Shown piece by piece: positions 16,745-24,613 of a DNA stretch of 64,000 nt (position 1 is the stretch's first letter; each line of letters starts with the position of its first letter). Position numbers and translations under genes: made by a program. Under the pieces are notes generated by a model. It had not been told where the DNA came from. It ran no database searches and saw only the letters and a program-made list of their open reading frames with translations. Origin of the DNA: Maricaulis sp034659015 (lineage in GTDB: Bacteria > Pseudomonadota > Alphaproteobacteria > Caulobacterales > Maricaulaceae); the NCBI GenBank assembly GCA_034659015.1, contig JAYEGL010000019.1, positions 107,285 through 171,284 of the forward strand, given 5' to 3'.

Positions 16745-17476
16745 CTACTGGCCGCCCTCCTCCTGAGGTTCCTCTTCGGCCGGAGCGTTGTCTTCGCCTT
16801 CCGGCATCATTTCGGCCGCCTGTTCGCCGGCGTCTTCGGCCATGTCGCCCATGGCTTCACCGGCTTCTTGCGCCATGTCCGAAACCTCTTCGGTCATCTC
16901 TTCCTCTTCCGGCAGCGGATCGGGGAAGGGAACCGGGTCGTTGGACAGGCTGTGCAGATAGGCCAGCAGGTCGAAGCGCTGGGCCTCGTCGCTCAGGCCG
17001 CGGAAGGACATCGCCGTGCCCGGGGCATAGGACGCCGGGCTCTCGATGAAGTGGTTGAGCGCCTCGAAGGTCCAGTTGCCTTCCAGACCCTGCAGCGCGT
17101 CGGAGTAGGAGAAACCGGCATGCGTTGCGATGTCCGCACCGACGACGCCCCACAGATTCGGGCCGACGCCATTGGCACCGCCTTCCTCGAAAGTGTGGCA
17201 GGCGGCACAGCGGCGCGCCACGCGCTCGCCGTTGGACATGTCCGCATTGGCCAGCAGCAGACCGTAGTCGGTCGGGCCTTCCTCGACGGCTTCGGCTTCG
17301 CCGCTGCCGCCGGATTCAATCGCAGCCCAGTCAACCGGATACGAGGTGTTCTCGTCGGTCAGTTCGTGCGCGGCGTGCGAGGGAACCAGAAGGTGCCCCA
17401 GCTCCGTAATGGCCATGACAGCCAGCACGGCACCGATGACGACACCGGCCACCTTGTTCCAGAAGAGATCGCCCAT
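16745..17476 (-). CDS. Membrane-anchored cytochrome c with a long acidic tail
   Basis: 243 residues. An uncleaved N-terminal anchor (about 8-30) places a single class I cytochrome c domain in the periplasm. Haem attachment is at CAACH (residues 90-94) and the axial methionine is probably Met156 in PGTAMSFRGL. The domain resembles CycM/cytochrome c552 electron carriers that pass electrons to terminal oxidases. Residues 189-243 form an unusual tail rich in Glu, Asp, Ala and Met with a weak repeating pattern. ATG 17476 follows a GGGGG site; an in-frame TTG at 17488 is less likely. Confidence 0.92.
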   Translation of the reverse strand: MGDLFWNKVAGVVIGAVLAVMAITELGHLLVPSHAAHELTDENTSYPVDWAAIESGGSGEAEAVEEGPTDYGLLLANADMSNGERVARRCAACHTFEEGGANGVGPNLWGVVGADIATHAGFSYSDALQGLEGNWTFEALNHFIESPASYAPGTAMSFRGLSDEAQRFDLLAYLHSLSNDPVPFPDPLPEEEEMTEEVSDMAQEAGEAMGDMAEDAGEQAAEMMPEGEDNAPAEEEPQEEGGQ

Positions 17477-17829
17477 AGACGCCCCCAAATTTAGTCAGGT
17501 CGAAAGTCGGGCCCGTGTTTGGCACGCGCTGCGCGGACAGGCAACAGTCCAACGCGTTCTTGTGCATGCGTTATCCCGCCGCATGACCGCCGGCTTGCCG
17601 CATTTTCATACTTCGGAAAGACGAAAAATCCCGCGCCGCGCGTTGTGTCGCTGCGTGCCTGATGCGTGGGCAGGTGCGGATCGCGGGCAAGGCCGGGAGG
17701 CTGAGGTGCGGGATCCGTTCTTGTGCAGAAGGCCGTCTTGAACCCGCCCGGTCACGTCCCCAGCTCGGGGACGGGCTGGGACAACGCCAACGGCGAATAG
17801 CCGGAAAACAAACTGTAAGGTTGATAACA
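17477..17829. other. Divergent intergenic region, cytochrome c / outer-membrane protein
   Basis: 353 bp between divergent genes, so it must contain both promoters. I see a small hairpin (GTCCCC/GGGGAC near 17755-17772) but no convincing -35/-10 pair, RNA gene or repeat. Short open frames here look like shadows. Confidence 0.5.
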
Positions 17830-18354
17830 ATGTTGCGTTCCGTATCTCTTGCCTCCCTTTCGATTTTCGCACTGGCTGCCGGCGCCTCCGCGCAGGAGGG
17901 CCAGTTCAAGCTCGGTGCGGGCTATGAACGTGCCGATTTCGACGATGTCGAACTGGATACCGCCGTGCTGCGCGGCGGCTACGACTTCAATCGCTATTTC
18001 GGCGTGGAAGGCCAGGCCCATATCGGTATCGGAGACGAATCCGTGAGCGTCGGCGGCCTGACCGGCGACGTCTCCATGGACTATTCGCTCGGTGCCTTCG
18101 GTGTCGTGCGCCCGTGGTCGAACGAACAGGCCAATGTCTTCCTGCGCGGCGGCTACACCACGACCGAAGCGGATGCCGATGTGGCCGGTCTCGGCTTCGA
18201 CGCCAATGAAGATGCCTGGGCCTTCGGTGTCGGCGGCGAATGGTATTTTGCCGGCGATAACGGCGTGCGCGTCGACTATACGCGCTACGATTACGATGAT
18301 GGCGGCGATGCCGACTTCTACGGCATTTCCTACGTCCGCCGTTTCGGCGGCTAG
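17830..18354 (+). CDS. Outer-membrane beta-barrel protein (OmpA-barrel / porin-like family)
   Basis: 174 residues with a signal peptide cleaved after about residue 20 (AAGASAQE). The mature chain alternates hydrophobic and polar residues and has repeated Gly-Gly-Tyr strand turns (LRGGYDFNRYFGVEGQ; FLRGGYTTTEADADV). It ends with an aromatic strand, SYVRRFGG, as expected for an eight-stranded barrel. Asp-rich loops (DYDDGGDADFYG) are surface exposed. AAGG lies 9 nt upstream of the ATG and a strong terminator follows. Ligand unknown. Confidence 0.88.
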   Translation: MLRSVSLASLSIFALAAGASAQEGQFKLGAGYERADFDDVELDTAVLRGGYDFNRYFGVEGQAHIGIGDESVSVGGLTGDVSMDYSLGAFGVVRPWSNEQANVFLRGGYTTTEADADVAGLGFDANEDAWAFGVGGEWYFAGDNGVRVDYTRYDYDDGGDADFYGISYVRRFGG

Positions 18355-18378
18355 GATGCGTCCGTGTCCGGCGGACAG

Positions 18379-18414
18379 GAAGCCGCGCCTCCGGGCGCGG
18401 CTTCTTTCGTTTTG
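18379..18414 (+). terminator. Rho-independent terminator after the beta-barrel gene
   Basis: GAAGCCGCGCC at 18379-18389 pairs perfectly with GGCGCGGCTTC at 18394-18404, loop of four, followed by TTTCGTTTT. Confidence 0.9.
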
Positions 18415-18557
18415 CGACTCGGCGGCGTGCCATGTTTGTGGTATGGTTTCATAACGGTACCAGTGGATATGTTCCGCGTGCCGCGCGTGCCCGTTCAGAC
18501 AGTCCTGATCCATTCCCCGGCGGCGTAGCGCCGGACGTCCCACGAAAGGACGATGCA

Positions 18558-19130
18558 ATGACCCGGTTCACGATTTTCGACGAGATGTCGGCCCCGGCCG
18601 ACTCCAAGCCTGTCCTGCGGTCCGTCAAGGCCCGGCTCGGATTCATTCCCAATGTCATGGGCGAACTGGCCGCATCGCCGACCGCGCTCGACGCCTATGC
18701 CACGCTGTCTTCGATCTTCGGCCGCTCCGGACTGACCGAGGCCGAACGCCATGTCGTGCTGCTGACCGCGGATTACGAAAACAATTGCGATTACTGCATG
18801 GCGGCGGATTCCACGCAGGCTCTCAGCGTCGGGCTCGACCGCGAAGCGCTCCTGGCGATTCGCGAGGGCCGCATCATCAGGAGCGATGCGCGGCTGGAAG
18901 CGCTGCACCAGTTTACCCGCGCCGTGGTTCGCGAGCGCGGGCTTGTCGAGCGCTCCGATATCGATGCGGTGCTCGAGGCCGGCTTCACCAAGGCGAACGT
19001 GCTCGACGTGATCACCGGCGTCACGCTGAAGACGATGTCCAACTACACCAATCACATTGCGGAAACCCAGCTGGACGACGGCTTCCAGCCCATGGCGTGG
19101 TCGAAACCTCTCCTCCAGCACGCCGACTGA
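18558..19130 (+). CDS. AhpD-like carboxymuconolactone decarboxylase family protein, altered active site
   Basis: 190 residues. It matches the peroxidase-related AhpD/CMD fold, with the core ENNCDYCMAADSTQALSVG (residues 75-93). Cys77 and Cys80 form the CxxC pair. The position that in AhpD-type enzymes is usually His (CxxCxAAHS) is Asp84 here, so the proton-relay residue is changed. The family reduces disulfides of partner peroxidases or acts on lactones; function here is unsure. ATG has AAAGGA 7 nt upstream and a strong terminator follows. Confidence 0.85.
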   Translation: MTRFTIFDEMSAPADSKPVLRSVKARLGFIPNVMGELAASPTALDAYATLSSIFGRSGLTEAERHVVLLTADYENNCDYCMAADSTQALSVGLDREALLAIREGRIIRSDARLEALHQFTRAVVRERGLVERSDIDAVLEAGFTKANVLDVITGVTLKTMSNYTNHIAETQLDDGFQPMAWSKPLLQHAD

Positions 19131-19160
19131 TCCGTCTGCTGCCCGTATGGCGGAAGACTG

Positions 19161-19192
19161 GCGGGGCCGGCCGATGCCGGTCCCGCTTTTTT
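19161..19192 (+). terminator. Rho-independent terminator after the AhpD-like gene
   Basis: GCGGGGCCGGC (19161-19171) pairs with GCCGGTCCCGC (19176-19186) with one G-T wobble and is followed by six T residues. Confidence 0.92.
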
Positions 19193-19199
19193 CGCCAGA

Positions 19200-19363
19200 G
19201 CACTCTCACTGAATTCAGGGTCGGTGAAAATGCTCTATCCTCTTGTCTTGTCGCATTTTCGAATCGCGAAACCGGTATCCACTTTCGCTGAAAATGCTCT
19301 ATCCCCTTGTTCTGTCGCATTTTCGAATCGCGAAACCGGTATCCACTTTCGCTGAAAATGCTC
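19200..19363. repeat. 64-bp tandem repeat element with hairpin end (copy 1)
   Basis: The unit beginning GAAAATGCTC occurs at 19226 and 19290 with a partial third at 19354, a period of 64 bp. Units differ by a few bases. Each carries the core TCGCATTTTCGAATCGCGAA and CCGGTATCCACTTTCGCTG. The left end (about 19199-19235) forms an imperfect hairpin. The same family, in opposite orientation, is at 26036-26140. The element ends at the nudC stop codon. It is a non-coding interspersed repeat. Confidence 0.9.
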
Positions 19364-20284
19364 CTAGATCTTGCGCGCGACCCAGAGTTCGGCGAGACGC
19401 CGGGCGATGGCGATCGAGGGCGGCATGGCCGCATCGGGGTGCGTGCCCGCGAGCATGTCGCGGACATCCTCACGGCTGAACCAGCGCGCTGTCTCCAGCT
19501 CGTGCGTGTCGACTGTGATCGTTGTTTCGCTCGCGGGGGCGACAAGGCCCACCATGAGCGAGGACGGGAAGGGCCAGGGCTGGGTCATGACATAGCGCAC
19601 GGCGGCCGGGTCGACGGTCACCCCGGACTCCTCCTTGAGCTCGCGCGCGCAGGCCTCCTCCGGTGTCTCCGCGGGCTCCACGAAGCCGGCCAGGGCCGAC
19701 CACATTTCCGGTGGCCAGCTGGCCTGGCGGCCGAGAAGGCAGCGCTCGCCGTCCGTGGCGAGCATGATCACCACCGGATCGACGCGCGGAAAGTGCTCGG
19801 CACCACAGCCGTCGCAGCTGCGGCGCGTGCCGCCGGAGCGGATGCGTGTCGGCTGGCCGCAATTGGCGCAGAAGCCGTGGCGGGCGTGCCAGGCCAGCAG
19901 CGACTTGCCATAGCCGTAGATCGCCGCCTCGTCTGCCGACAGGCTCATGGCGGCGCGCCGCGCATCGACGGCATCCGGTCCGGCCGGAAGGGGGGCATCG
20001 GGGGCGAGCTGCGCCGCAAAGCAGGGCGAGCCGCGATACTGGCCCAGGAAGATGCGTTCCGGCGCCAGCTCCAGACCGGCGAGCTCGTCGGGATGGAACC
20101 AGAAAATCGCGTTGTCCGCCTGCATGAGCGGATTGCCGTCCTGCAGGATCAGCCACCAGCCTTCCGACCCGGTCAGAAGCGCGTCCACACGGGCTTCGTC
20201 GCGGCGCAGGACTTCGCCGCGGTCGAGGGGCGCGCCGGCAAAGATGAGGGGTGCGGTATCGGCAAGCAGGGTGCGATCGTTCAT
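19364..20284 (-). CDS. nudC: NADH pyrophosphatase NudC (Nudix, zinc ribbon)
   Basis: 306 residues. After an N-terminal domain there is a zinc ribbon with Cys139, Cys142, Cys157 and Cys160, then the Nudix box starting GFVEPAETPEEAC and ending RELKEESGV (residues 200-222), which fits GX5EX7REUXEEXGU. Downstream, the QPWPFPSSLM motif is the NudC-specific SQPWPFPxS signature. It hydrolyses NAD(H) to NMN(H) and AMP and can remove NAD caps from RNA. The ATG at 20284 is chosen for alignment with the family; its ribosome site is weak. The stop codon abuts the repeat element. Confidence 0.95.
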   Translation of the reverse strand: MNDRTLLADTAPLIFAGAPLDRGEVLRRDEARVDALLTGSEGWWLILQDGNPLMQADNAIFWFHPDELAGLELAPERIFLGQYRGSPCFAAQLAPDAPLPAGPDAVDARRAAMSLSADEAAIYGYGKSLLAWHARHGFCANCGQPTRIRSGGTRRSCDGCGAEHFPRVDPVVIMLATDGERCLLGRQASWPPEMWSALAGFVEPAETPEEACARELKEESGVTVDPAAVRYVMTQPWPFPSSLMVGLVAPASETTITVDTHELETARWFSREDVRDMLAGTHPDAAMPPSIAIARRLAELWVARKI

Positions 20285-20372
20285 GGAATATCCGTCGGCA
20301 CGGGGGGCAGGCATGGGGTCGCACGAAGGCATATCGGCTCCATTCGTGCAGGGCAATCGGCCGGGGCGGACC

Positions 20373-21737
20373 CTAGAGGGAGACGCGTTCCTTATGCTCC
20401 GGGATGTGGCAGGACCAGCCGAGCTCCATCTCGATCCGGTCGCGCATGGCGCGGGTCGCATGCGGTTCGCCATGCACCAGGAATGTGCGCCGCGGCGGGC
20501 GGTCGAAGGTGCGCAGCCAGCGCATCAGCCCGTCGGCGTCGGCATGGGCCGACAGCATGGGCAGGTCGGCGACCTCCGCTTCGATGGCCACCGTCCGTCC
20601 GTGCAGCCGGATCTCGTCGGCGCCGGCCAGGATGGCCGCGCCCGGTGTGCCCGGCGCCTGGAAGCCGGAGAAGAGGATGGTGTTGCGCCGGTCCGGCGCA
20701 TAGGCCTTGAGATGGTGCTGGACGCGCCCGCCGGTCACCATGCCGCTGGCGGCGATGATGATCTTGGGCATCGGGTCGGCCGTCAGTTCCTTGGAGCGCT
20801 CGGTGTCGCGGACGTATTCGATCATCGCACCCATCTCCCGTGCGTCCTGCGCGCTCAGCCGGTGTTCGTCGACATGGGCGTTGAGCAGGACGCTGGCATC
20901 GATCGCCATCGGACTGTCCAGATAGACCGGCACGGAATTCAGGCGGCCGGCGGACTTCAGCCGCCAGAGATACCAGGTCAGCAATTGTGCCCGGCCCACG
21001 GCGAAGGAGGGGATGATCACCGTACCGCCGCGGCCCACCGTGCGCCGGACGATGTGTTCGAGCAGGTCGGCGACGTCCCGGCGCTCGTGCAGGCGGTCGC
21101 CATAGGTGGTTTCCAGCAGGAGATAGTCGGGCGCCTCGACCGGTTCGGGATCGGGCAGGACGGGGTCGTCGTAACGGCCCAGATCGCCGGAGAAGACGAT
21201 GCGGCGCCCCTGCCAGTCCAGCGTGACCGTGGCCGCGCCGAGGATATGGCCGGCGCGCCGGAAGGTCAGTTCCGCGCCCGCGAGCGGTTCCACGGTCCGG
21301 CCGAACTCGACCTTCCGGAACTGCTTCAGCGCGCGTTTGGCGTCCTTTTCGGTGTAGAGCGGCAGGGCCGGGTCGTGGCGCGAGAAGCGCTTGCGGTTGG
21401 CATATTCCGCATCGCGCTCCTGCAGGTATCCGCTGTCGGTCAGCAGGATGTCGCACAGATCGGCCGTCGGCGGTGTGCACAGAACCGGTCCGTCATACCC
21501 GTCGCGCACCAGGCGCGGAATATAGCCGGAATGGTCCAGATGGGCATGGGAGAGGGCGATGGCGTCGATCGTTACCGGCGGCACCCCGAAGCCGGACCAG
21601 TTGCGGGTGCGGATGTCGCGACGGCCCTGGAACATCCCGCAATCGAGCAGGATGCGCTGCCCGTCCGCCTCGAACAGGTGGCGCGAGCCGGTGACCGTCC
21701 CGGCGGCGCCCAGAAAGGATAGTTCAAGCTCGTTCAT
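20373..21737 (-). CDS. Metallo-beta-lactamase-fold RNA-processing-type exonuclease/endonuclease (beta-CASP)
   Basis: 454 residues. The metal site is SHAHLDHSG (His64, His66, Asp68, His69), with further ligands in RRAGHILGAA and FSGDLGR. The beta-CASP insert follows, with SFAVGRAQLL, IIAASGMVTGGR and the late His motif LSAHADADG. This is the bacterial Ysh1/CPSF73-like family, probably acting on RNA. AGGAGA lies 8 nt upstream of the ATG. It is 88 bp upstream of the nudC start on the same strand, so the two may be cotranscribed. Confidence 0.92.
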   Translation of the reverse strand: MNELELSFLGAAGTVTGSRHLFEADGQRILLDCGMFQGRRDIRTRNWSGFGVPPVTIDAIALSHAHLDHSGYIPRLVRDGYDGPVLCTPPTADLCDILLTDSGYLQERDAEYANRKRFSRHDPALPLYTEKDAKRALKQFRKVEFGRTVEPLAGAELTFRRAGHILGAATVTLDWQGRRIVFSGDLGRYDDPVLPDPEPVEAPDYLLLETTYGDRLHERRDVADLLEHIVRRTVGRGGTVIIPSFAVGRAQLLTWYLWRLKSAGRLNSVPVYLDSPMAIDASVLLNAHVDEHRLSAQDAREMGAMIEYVRDTERSKELTADPMPKIIIAASGMVTGGRVQHHLKAYAPDRRNTILFSGFQAPGTPGAAILAGADEIRLHGRTVAIEAEVADLPMLSAHADADGLMRWLRTFDRPPRRTFLVHGEPHATRAMRDRIEMELGWSCHIPEHKERVSL

Positions 21738-21832
21738 GGCGCATCTCTCCTCGCATGCGACCATTCCGGTCCTGATGCCGGATGGCAAGCGCGGCGACGC
21801 GCCGCATGCGGGCTGAAATTCGCTTCTTGCAT

Positions 21833-21849
21833 TTGCGAATGAGTCGCAA
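21833..21849. promoter_or_regulatory. Fur/iron-box-like inverted repeat
   Basis: TTGCGA-N5-TCGCAA, a perfect 6+6 inverted repeat, 27 bp before the 73-residue ORF and in the gap with the divergent beta-CASP gene. Alphaproteobacterial Fur sites often have the shape TTGCGAATnATTCGCAA. Assignment is inference. Confidence 0.4.
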
Positions 21850-21875
21850 TTATGGTTGAAGCAGGAGGTGTCACA

Positions 21876-22097
21876 ATGAATCCGAAATCGCAACGCCCTG
21901 CACCGATGTGTGCCCATCATGCCCAGATGGCCGTGCGCGACTGGCTGGAGACCCAGGCGCGGGTCACGGGATACTGGCGCGACGTTCTGCTCTCGTCCGG
22001 CGGCAGCGAGGAACTGATCGCCGTTCTGGACCATCATGCCGACGTGCTGGCGGCGGCGGCCCGGCTGGAAACCGCAGCGCCCGTGCAGGCCCACTAG
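21876..22097 (+). CDS. Small hypothetical protein (73 aa)
   Basis: 73 residues beginning MNPKSQRPAPMCAHHAQMAV, then helical with WLETQARVTGYWRDVLL and an Ala-rich end. The single CAHH cluster near the N-terminus could bind metal. The start is supported by a full AGGAGGT site 6 nt upstream; an in-frame ATG at 21852 has none. No family is recognised. The Fur-like inverted repeat upstream suggests possible iron control. It lies 75 bp upstream of the SRP RNA gene on the same strand. Confidence 0.75.
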   Translation: MNPKSQRPAPMCAHHAQMAVRDWLETQARVTGYWRDVLLSSGGSEELIAVLDHHADVLAAAARLETAAPVQAH

Positions 22098-22172
22098 GCC
22101 TACGGCGGACCGCCAGGCCGGATGGCTGCAAGCCCCCGCTTGCATGACGGGCTCTGAAACGCGATATAGAAG

Positions 22173-22272
22173 GTGGAAGGCCGGCGGTGGACGGGCGCCT
22201 CGCCAACCCGGTCAGGTCCGGAAGGAAGCAGCCGTAACGAGTTTTCGTCCGGGTCGCTGTCCGGTCTTCCAC
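22173..22272 (+). ncRNA. ffs: Signal recognition particle RNA (4.5S-type)
   Basis: The invariant SRP RNA apical core GGTCAGGTCCGGAAGGAAGC and following AGCCGTAACGAG are present at 22212-22245. The ends GTGGAAGGCCGG (22173-22184) and CCGGTCTTCCAC (22261-22272) pair over 12 bp with one G-U, fixing a transcript of about 100 nt. Upstream, TTGCAT (22140-22145) and GATATAGA (22163-22170) make a plausible -35/-10. The gene is immediately upstream of dnaX, the usual alphaproteobacterial order. Confidence 0.95.
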
Positions 22273-22341
22273 GCGCAATCGCGCCGCCCCACGATACGGG
22301 AAACGTCACACCAACGTCACACCGCAGCCCGAAGAGCTCCC

Positions 22342-24159
22342 ATGGACGACACGCCGCTCCCCACTGACGATACCGGAGCGGGCGATGCGTTGATGCCGGG
22401 GCTCGACCTCCCGGAGACGGTGCCGGATCCGGGCTACCAGGTGCTGGCGCGCAAGTACCGCCCGTCCAAGTTCGAGGACCTGATCGGCCAGGACGCCATG
22501 GTGCGCACCCTGACCAATGCCTTCGCGGCCGGCCGGATCGCCCATGCCTACATGCTCACCGGCGTGCGCGGCATCGGCAAGACGACGACGGCGCGCCTCA
22601 TTGCCCGGGCCCTGAACTACGAGACCGACACCGCCGACGAACCCTCCATGACCCTGTCCGAGCCGGGCCGGCACTGCGACGCCATCGCCCGTTCGGCCCA
22701 TGTCGACGTGATGGAGATGGACGCCGCCTCGCGTACCGGCGTCGGCGATATCCGCGAAATCCTCGACGGCGTGCGCTACGCCCCGGTCTCGGCGCGCTAC
22801 AAGGTCTACATCATCGACGAGGTCCACATGCTGTCGACCTCGGCCTTCAATGCGCTGCTGAAGACGCTCGAGGAGCCGCCCGAGCACGCCAAATTCATTT
22901 TCGCGACGACGGAAATCCGCAAGGTGCCGGTCACTGTGCTGTCGCGCTGCCAGCGCTTCGATCTCAAGCGCATCGACCGCGAGGTGCTGACCGATCATCT
23001 CGAACGGATTTGCGGCCTGGAAAACGCCTCGGTGGACCGCGAGGGTCTGTCCCTGATCGCGCGCGCCGCGGAAGGCTCGGTGCGCGATGCGCTGTCCCTG
23101 CTGGACCAGGCGATCGTGCAGGGCAGCGAGGAGACGGGGCCGGTCACCGCGCCGCAGATCCGCGACATGCTGGGGCTGGCCGACCGGGCCCGCGTGCTGG
23201 ACCTGCTTGACCAGGCACTCTCCGGCAAGACGGCCGAGGCGCTCGCCGAGCTCGGCTCGCTCTACGATGCCGGCGGCGACCCCGTCGTCATCACGCGTGA
23301 TCTGCTGGACTATGTCCACGCCATTTCGCGGGTGAAGGCGGCCGGTCCCGGCGCCGATCTCGGCGAGGCGGCTGACACGGTCGAACGCATTGCCGGACTG
23401 GCGGAGAAACAGTCCCTCGCCCAGCTGACCCGGCTCTGGAAAATCCTGCTGACCGGGCTGGACGATGTGCGCAACGCGCCGGACGCGCTGGCCGCGGCCG
23501 AAATGACCGTGCTGCGCCTGGCCGCCGCGGCGGCCCTGCCGCCGCCGGAAGAAGCGGCGCGCATCCTCGCGGGTCACCCTCCGGCTGCTCAGGCGCCCGC
23601 GGCCCAGGCTCAGGCCGCACCCTCCGGGGAGGCGCCGGGAAAGCCTGAGCCGGCGCCGCCAGCGCCGGCGCAAGCCGATCACCGGCCGGAGCCGCCGGCC
23701 TTGCAGCCGGCTGCAGCCGAGCCGGCCGGCGATCCCGTGGCCGGTCCCGACACCTTCGAGGCCCTTATCGCGCTGTTGCGCGAAAAGCGGGATATCGCCC
23801 TGCAGTCGGATATCGAGCGCTATGTGCGCCCGGCGGCGTTCAAGCCGGGCTCCTTCACCTACCGCCCGCTGGAGGGCTGTCCGCCGGATCTGGGCCAGCG
23901 CCTGGCGCGGCGGCTTCAGGAATGGACCGGCGCGCGCTGGGCGATCCTGGCGAGCGAGGATGCCGAGGGCGGCGAGACCTGGGCGGAGCGCCGACAGCGC
24001 GAGGCCGAGGAGACGATGGAACGGGCGCGCCAGGATCCGGCTGTGACAGAGGCCTTGCGTCTCTTCCCGGGCGCGGAGATTGTCGCCGTGCGCGCGGCGC
24101 CGAAGTCCGGTGAGGACGCGGACGGCGAGAACGACCAGACAACGGAGAGACGGGCATGA
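22342..24159 (+). CDS. dnaX: DNA polymerase III gamma/tau subunit DnaX
   Basis: 605 residues. AAA+ clamp-loader ATPase with Walker A TGVRGIGKTTTAR (residues 73-85), Walker B IIDEVHMLS and sensor motifs (FATTEIRKVPVTVLSRCQRFDLKR). The usual zinc-binding cysteine group is reduced to GRHCDAI. As I recall, caulobacterial DnaX proteins have the same form. A Pro/Ala-rich linker (about 410-470) leads to the C-terminal tau domain. I see no A-rich slippery site for programmed frameshifting. ATG 22342 follows GAAGAG. The 3' end overlaps ybaB by 4 nt (ATGA). Confidence 0.96.
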   Translation: MDDTPLPTDDTGAGDALMPGLDLPETVPDPGYQVLARKYRPSKFEDLIGQDAMVRTLTNAFAAGRIAHAYMLTGVRGIGKTTTARLIARALNYETDTADEPSMTLSEPGRHCDAIARSAHVDVMEMDAASRTGVGDIREILDGVRYAPVSARYKVYIIDEVHMLSTSAFNALLKTLEEPPEHAKFIFATTEIRKVPVTVLSRCQRFDLKRIDREVLTDHLERICGLENASVDREGLSLIARAAEGSVRDALSLLDQAIVQGSEETGPVTAPQIRDMLGLADRARVLDLLDQALSGKTAEALAELGSLYDAGGDPVVITRDLLDYVHAISRVKAAGPGADLGEAADTVERIAGLAEKQSLAQLTRLWKILLTGLDDVRNAPDALAAAEMTVLRLAAAAALPPPEEAARILAGHPPAAQAPAAQAQAAPSGEAPGKPEPAPPAPAQADHRPEPPALQPAAAEPAGDPVAGPDTFEALIALLREKRDIALQSDIERYVRPAAFKPGSFTYRPLEGCPPDLGQRLARRLQEWTGARWAILASEDAEGGETWAERRQREAEETMERARQDPAVTEALRLFPGAEIVAVRAAPKSGEDADGENDQTTERRA

Positions 24160-24479
24160 AGGACCTGATGGGCCTGATGAAACAGGCGCAGGCCATGCAG
24201 CAGAAAATGGCCGAAGCCCAGTCGAAGCTTGATGAGGCGGAGGTGACCGGCGAGGCCGGCGCCGGCCTGATCACCGTCACCATGACGGCCAAGGGCGACA
24301 TGAAACGCGTGTCGATCGACAAGAGCCTGATCGACCCGGAAGAGCCGGAAATCCTGGAAGACCTGATCCTGGCGGCTCACGCCGACGCGCGGCGCAAGGC
24401 CGAGGAACGCCAGCAGGAAATTCTCAAGGATGCCGCCGGCGGGCTGGAGCTCCCGCCCGGCATGAACATGCCCTTCTAG
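24156..24479 (+). CDS. ybaB: YbaB/EbfC nucleoid-associated protein
   Basis: 107 residues, the normal family length. MKDLMGLMKQAQAMQQKMAEAQ begins the long N-terminal helix (first 20 residues diagnostic), then the strand GLITVTMTAKGDMKRVSIDK and the C-terminal helix LILAAHADARRKAEERQ; it ends in a Gly/Pro-rich tail. It binds DNA as a dimer. Its ATG overlaps the dnaX stop, and dnaX-ybaB-recR is a classic operon. Confidence 0.95.
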   Translation: MKDLMGLMKQAQAMQQKMAEAQSKLDEAEVTGEAGAGLITVTMTAKGDMKRVSIDKSLIDPEEPEILEDLILAAHADARRKAEERQQEILKDAAGGLELPPGMNMPF

Positions 24480-24486
24480 ATATGGG

Positions 24487-24592
24487 AGGCGGGACGTGTA
24501 CCTCCGGTACGCGTCCCGGGAAGACCTCCACGACTGCGGCAATCCGAAAAACCGGCTTTCTTCGGGGACACGTACCAAAGGTACATGTCCCT
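24487..24592. repeat. Pair of REP-like hairpins between ybaB and recR
   Basis: Two related stem-loops: GGGACGTGTACC / GGTACGCGTCCC (24491-24502 with 24506-24517) and GGGACACGTACC / GGTACATGTCCC (24565-24576 with 24580-24591), separated by 47 bp. The GGGGACACGTACC type of sequence resembles REP elements mobilised by RAYT transposases. The second hairpin ends 22 nt before the recR ATG. Confidence 0.8.
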
Positions 24593-24613
24593 CACACAGA
24601 TCGAGACCTTCTG

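Noticed and set aside
19226..19363. CRISPR-like tandem repeat
   Set aside because: Only two complete 64-bp units, identical across their full length, and a related single unit elsewhere; an interspersed repeat explains it.
22342..24159. Programmed frameshift producing gamma from dnaX
   Set aside because: I saw no A-rich slippery heptamer with a following hairpin at the expected place; the frame encodes full-length tau only.
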